Below are positions 25,708-28,590 of a DNA stretch of 28,590 nucleotides, piece after piece; position 1 is the first letter of the stretch, and each line of letters starts with the position of its first letter. The position numbers and the translations under genes were made by a program. Below the pieces are notes generated by a model. That model did not search any database, was not told the origin of the DNA, and saw only the letters and a list, made by a program, of their open reading frames with translations. Source of the stretch: JAIRVZ01 sp031553415. GTDB taxonomy: Bacteria; Bacteroidota; Bacteroidia; Bacteroidales; Azobacteroidaceae. The stretch covers positions 1 through 28,590 of the forward strand of contig JAVBLO010000036.1 in the NCBI GenBank assembly GCA_031553415.1, written 5' to 3'.

Positions 25708-27525
25708 TTATTTTTCTAACGGAAGCATGTTACAAACCTCCTGATTGATTTTACGAAGGCGGGCTTCTTCTATTTTTAATTCTTTGCGGTCGTAAGTAAT
25801 CAATCCGTTCACCTCTCCCTCAACGTCTGTAGTCTGAGTATAAACAGCGCCTGAGAAGCCAATACGGATTAGCTTTTTCAATTCTTCTGCATACTCAATA
25901 TATTTATCGGTCACTTCTTTAGGAGTCTTAAACTGAACGTATCCCCAATTCCTGTCCGTTTGCCATAAATGGCCTTCCATCGGCAATCCGATTCCTCCGT
26001 ATTCTCCCAAAACGGTTGCCCGTTCTGATTCATACAGCCGTATCCGGGGTTGCGGATAATGATGAACATCCAGCATATCACCTGCACGGTAGTAGTTACC
26101 TCCACTGGCAGGATTAACCAACCGGGAAGGATCATATGATTTAGTCCACTCCGTAATTTCCACGGTTTTGAACTGTCCCCATGCTTCATTAAAAGGCACC
26201 CAGACAGCAATAGAAGGATAAGGTTTCAACATATCCAGAATCTCTTTCCATTCTTTGCGATAGTTGGCTTCTGATTCGGGCGTACGTACCGACTCTGGTC
26301 CGGTATAATAATGATCCATATCCCATCCAGGGCCACGATCTCCATTCGGCATGTCTTGCCAGACCAATAATCCTATCCTGTCGCAATACGTATACCAGCG
26401 TGCCGGTTCGGTCTTTACATGTTTTCGAATCATATTGAATCCCAAATCTTTCGTTTTTTGTATATCATAGAGTAAAGCCTCATCGGTTGGAGCTGTATAT
26501 AAACCATCCGGCCACCATCCCTGATCCAACGGACCAAAATGAAAATAATCCTTGTTGTTCAATTGCAGGCGGACAATGCCAACATTATCCCGTTTGGTTG
26601 AAAGTTTTCTCATGGCAGTATAACTTTTCACTTTATCCTGTATTTTCCCTTTTTCATACAGGTTTACTTCCATGTCATATAAAAACGGATTTTCGGGCGA
26701 CCATAATTTAGCTCCTTGAATATGCAACTCCAGGGTTTGTCCGTTAGCAGCTTTTCCCGAAGCCACTATTGTGGAACCATCTTTTACAATAACCTCAATA
26801 ATATCGGAAGAGCCGGTTCCAACGGTTGAAACATCCACCAGTAAACTTTCCCTGTCTATGTCGGGTACTGTTGTGACTCTGTTGATGTACCGGTTGTTCA
26901 CAGGTTCCAGCCAGACTGTCTGCCAGATTCCGGTTACGGGAGTATACCAGATACCTTCCGGGTTATCCACTTGTTTTCCGCGGGGCTGGAAACCTTCATC
27001 TGTTCCATCCCAGACTTTAACAACCAATTTCTGCTCTCCGGATTTCAGATAAGGAGTGATATCAAAAGAGAAAGAAGTATATCCTCCCGTATGTGATCCG
27101 ATTTTTATATCATTCAAAAACACATCTGCTTTCCAATCTACAGCTCCGAAATGCAATAAAATGGATTTATTTTTCCAGTTGGAAGGAATGGTGAATGATT
27201 GTTTATACCACAGTTCATTATTACTGCCCACACGCTTCATCACTCCTGAAAGACCGGATTCCACAGCAAATGGAACCAGGATTTTTCCATCATACGACTG
27301 AGGCTCTTTTTTCCCCAGCGGTATTATTGCATAATCCCAGAGTCCATTCAGGTTTTTCCAATCAGCTCGTTCCATTATCGGACGCGGATATTCAGGTAAT
27401 ACCTTATTGGGGTCTAATTTTTCTGCCCATGAGGTTTTGATTTTATTCCCTTGTGGCTTCCATTGTGCTGATACATTCAACAGGATTCCTAATGCAAAAC
27501 TTATCGCTAAAATAAATTGTTTCAT
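25708..27525 (-). CDS. GH2 beta-glycosidase, complete
   Basis: A 605-residue secreted enzyme. Signal peptide about 1-20 (LLNVSAQ). The jelly-roll sugar-binding domain covers about 45-205 (FGAVDWKADVFLNDIKIGSHTGGYTSFSFDIT), an immunoglobulin-like domain about 210-310, and the TIM barrel the rest. Catalytic residues are visible: acid/base E447 in WVPFNEAWGQF and nucleophile E508 in VLGEYGGIG. The barrel string FNMIRKHVKTEPARWYTYCDRIGLLVWQDMPN is typical of GH2. The protein is shorter than LacZ-type members and lacks their C-terminal domains, being nearer in size to beta-glucuronidase. Activity could be beta-galactosidase, beta-mannosidase or beta-glucuronidase. It lies 12 bp after the isomerase-like gene, hence in the same operon. 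It is unrelated in sequence order to the partial GH2 at the left edge. Confidence 0.92.
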   Translation of the reverse strand: MKQFILAISFALGILLNVSAQWKPQGNKIKTSWAEKLDPNKVLPEYPRPIMERADWKNLNGLWDYAIIPLGKKEPQSYDGKILVPFAVESGLSGVMKRVGSNNELWYKQSFTIPSNWKNKSILLHFGAVDWKADVFLNDIKIGSHTGGYTSFSFDITPYLKSGEQKLVVKVWDGTDEGFQPRGKQVDNPEGIWYTPVTGIWQTVWLEPVNNRYINRVTTVPDIDRESLLVDVSTVGTGSSDIIEVIVKDGSTIVASGKAANGQTLELHIQGAKLWSPENPFLYDMEVNLYEKGKIQDKVKSYTAMRKLSTKRDNVGIVRLQLNNKDYFHFGPLDQGWWPDGLYTAPTDEALLYDIQKTKDLGFNMIRKHVKTEPARWYTYCDRIGLLVWQDMPNGDRGPGWDMDHYYTGPESVRTPESEANYRKEWKEILDMLKPYPSIAVWVPFNEAWGQFKTVEITEWTKSYDPSRLVNPASGGNYYRAGDMLDVHHYPQPRIRLYESERATVLGEYGGIGLPMEGHLWQTDRNWGYVQFKTPKEVTDKYIEYAEELKKLIRIGFSGAVYTQTTDVEGEVNGLITYDRKELKIEEARLRKINQEVCNMLPLEK

Positions 27526-27537
27526 AATAAAATTTGT

Positions 27538-28416
27538 TTAGAAAGGAGCCGTTTTGAGGTAATCCAAACTCTTCTTTACACTTTCTAATGGGGTATAATT
27601 ATATTTTTCCACTTCAATGATGGAATATATTGCTCCCGCAACAGCTGCATTTTTATAGATTGCATCAAAGCCAACCATGCCACTTTGTCCCAGCTCTTTA
27701 TGATCTTTAATGTGTAACAAAATAAACCTTCCGGGATAATTTTTGAAATATTCCACCGGACTTTTTTGCCCCATAACAGTCCAGTACACATCCATTTCAA
27801 AAAAAACTTTATCAGAATCCGTATTTTCCAACATGAAATCATACATGATTTTGCCTTCTATTTTTTGAAATTCAAATGCATGGTTATGGTATCCGAAACC
27901 AATGCCCGCTTTTTTGCACTTTTCTCCGATTTGATTGTAATAATCGCAATAAACTTTCAAATCGGCGAGCGTTTTTGGGGTGGGCATACTTGGCGTAACG
28001 ATATACTTCATGCCAACAGTTTTATGTGCAGCGATACACTTTTCCCACCAGCTCCAGACTTCATCCCAACTTGTTTTGGATACATCTTCTGCGAGTGAGC
28101 GACCGGTATGGGAAGAAAGGGCATTCAGTCCCGCGGCTTTCAGTTCTGTTTTGAATTCGGAAGGAGACAATCCATAAAACCGGCCATCATTATAACCTGC
28201 TGCCTCCATGTCTTTAAATCCCATTCCTGACAATGCAGTAATAGTTCCTTTGAAATCTTTATTGAGGTCATCACGAACCGAATACATTTGAAGTGCAATC
28301 TTTTTCTCTGTTTTCGGACAACCGGTGTTTTGCAATTTTGTACTTTTTTGTGAATAGCAATAACTTAAAAAAAAGAAAAGAAAGATTATTGTTGTAAACA
28401 GTCTAAATATTTTCAT
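27538..28416 (-). CDS. Exported sugar phosphate isomerase/epimerase-family TIM barrel
   Basis: A 292-residue protein of the xylose isomerase-like / AP endonuclease 2 superfamily. Metal- and substrate-binding positions of the fold are visible: E71 (DMEAAGY), H177 and H179 (GYHNHAFEF), E207 and D209 (FEMDVYW), H235 and D238 (LLHIKDH), and E268/E270 (IIEVEKY). A signal peptide (about 1-23) makes it exported, like many PUL-linked members of this family; Cys20 is preceded by Tyr, so a lipobox is doubtful. Exported members may isomerise, epimerise or cleave free or modified sugars, but the substrate is unknown. It is the first complete gene of the minus-strand operon, ahead of GH2 and GH97. I see no consensus -7 box directly upstream. 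Confidence 0.88.
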   Translation of the reverse strand: MKIFRLFTTIIFLFFFLSYCYSQKSTKLQNTGCPKTEKKIALQMYSVRDDLNKDFKGTITALSGMGFKDMEAAGYNDGRFYGLSPSEFKTELKAAGLNALSSHTGRSLAEDVSKTSWDEVWSWWEKCIAAHKTVGMKYIVTPSMPTPKTLADLKVYCDYYNQIGEKCKKAGIGFGYHNHAFEFQKIEGKIMYDFMLENTDSDKVFFEMDVYWTVMGQKSPVEYFKNYPGRFILLHIKDHKELGQSGMVGFDAIYKNAAVAGAIYSIIEVEKYNYTPLESVKKSLDYLKTAPF

Positions 28417-28422
28417 GGTAGC

Positions 28423-28590
28423 TTATAAATTATTTTTGTTAAAAGGTTCAAAACGGGCTCTATTTGAACTATTTTTGGGTACGAGGTACACGATGTACGG
28501 GATTAAATTGCCGTTGGTCTTAACCGTTATCAGGCGTAAGCGTTCGGCGTAGTTTTTAACTACGTCGTTGTTAGAAGCAAGCCTCCCGGC
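28423..28590 (-). other. Possible C-terminal end of an ORF, or an intergenic repeat
   Basis: On the minus strand a frame is open from the window edge for 55 codons to TAA at 28425-28423, reading ...VKNYAERLRLITVKTNGNLI PYIVYLVP... and ending NKNNL. The stop is only 6 bp before the isomerase-like start, which would fit an operon. Against a gene: codon third positions look much richer in G/C than in neighbouring genes, I do not recognise the peptide, and the stretch contains a palindrome (28548-28564) and a GTAC-rich element of the kind found in intergenic repeats. Undecided. Confidence 0.3.
28548..28564. repeat. Short palindrome near the right edge
   Basis: CGTAGTT (28548-28554), a TTT loop and AACTACG (28558-28564) form a perfect 7-bp stem. 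It lies inside the doubtful open frame at the right edge and supports the view that this stretch may be a REP-like intergenic element rather than coding sequence. Confidence 0.45.

Overview
The window looks like a carbohydrate-degradation locus (polysaccharide utilisation locus, PUL) from a low-GC Bacteroidota, most likely a Bacteroidales relative. Four things point there: a hybrid two-component system (HTCS) regulator with the full periplasmic-to-AraC fusion, TAnnTTTG-type -7 boxes, dense secreted glycoside hydrolases, and type IX secretion (T9SS) C-terminal sorting domains on three enzymes. The T9SS tails argue for an environmental or oral/insect-gut type lineage rather than a typical gut Bacteroides, but the genus cannot be fixed from sequence reading alone.

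Layout. The left edge (1-966, minus) is the first 322 codons of a secreted GH2 beta-glycosidase that runs off the window. It diverges from a large HTCS sensor-regulator (1208-5254, plus). A long plus-strand operon follows (5375-22577): GH76 endo-alpha-1,6-mannanase-like lipoprotein, GH97, GH38 alpha-mannosidase, two unlike SGNH esterases, a multidomain GH43-like protein, a sialate O-acetylesterase-type esterase, a Tat-exported Gfo/Idh/MocA oxidoreductase, a two-helix membrane protein and an ApbE-like flavin transferase. Gaps are short and the last junctions overlap. A 539-bp gene-free stretch (22578-23116) carries a five-unit 22-bp palindrome array and a 28-bp-stem hairpin. The right part is a minus-strand operon reading leftward: a sugar isomerase-like TIM barrel (28416-27538), a GH2 (27525-25708) and a second GH97 with a carbohydrate-binding module and a T9SS tail (25660-23117). 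The extreme right edge holds the end of a possible open frame or an intergenic repeat.

How the parts may work together. GH76 plus GH38 under an HTCS recalls the alpha-mannan loci of gut Bacteroides. GH97, GH43 and GH2 enzymes would trim other sugars, and three esterases would remove acyl groups. The likely target is therefore a decorated, probably acetylated, alpha-mannose-containing glycan; this is inference. No SusC/SusD pair is present in the window.

The strongest new observation is regulatory. Two 19-bp direct repeats spaced exactly 21 bp occur upstream of both the HTCS gene and the main operon, at the same distance from matching -7 boxes. They are good candidates for the HTCS binding site. 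Next in interest are the 22-bp palindrome array, the two-CBM plus T9SS tail shared by adjacent genes, and the co-translated oxidoreductase / membrane protein / ApbE trio.
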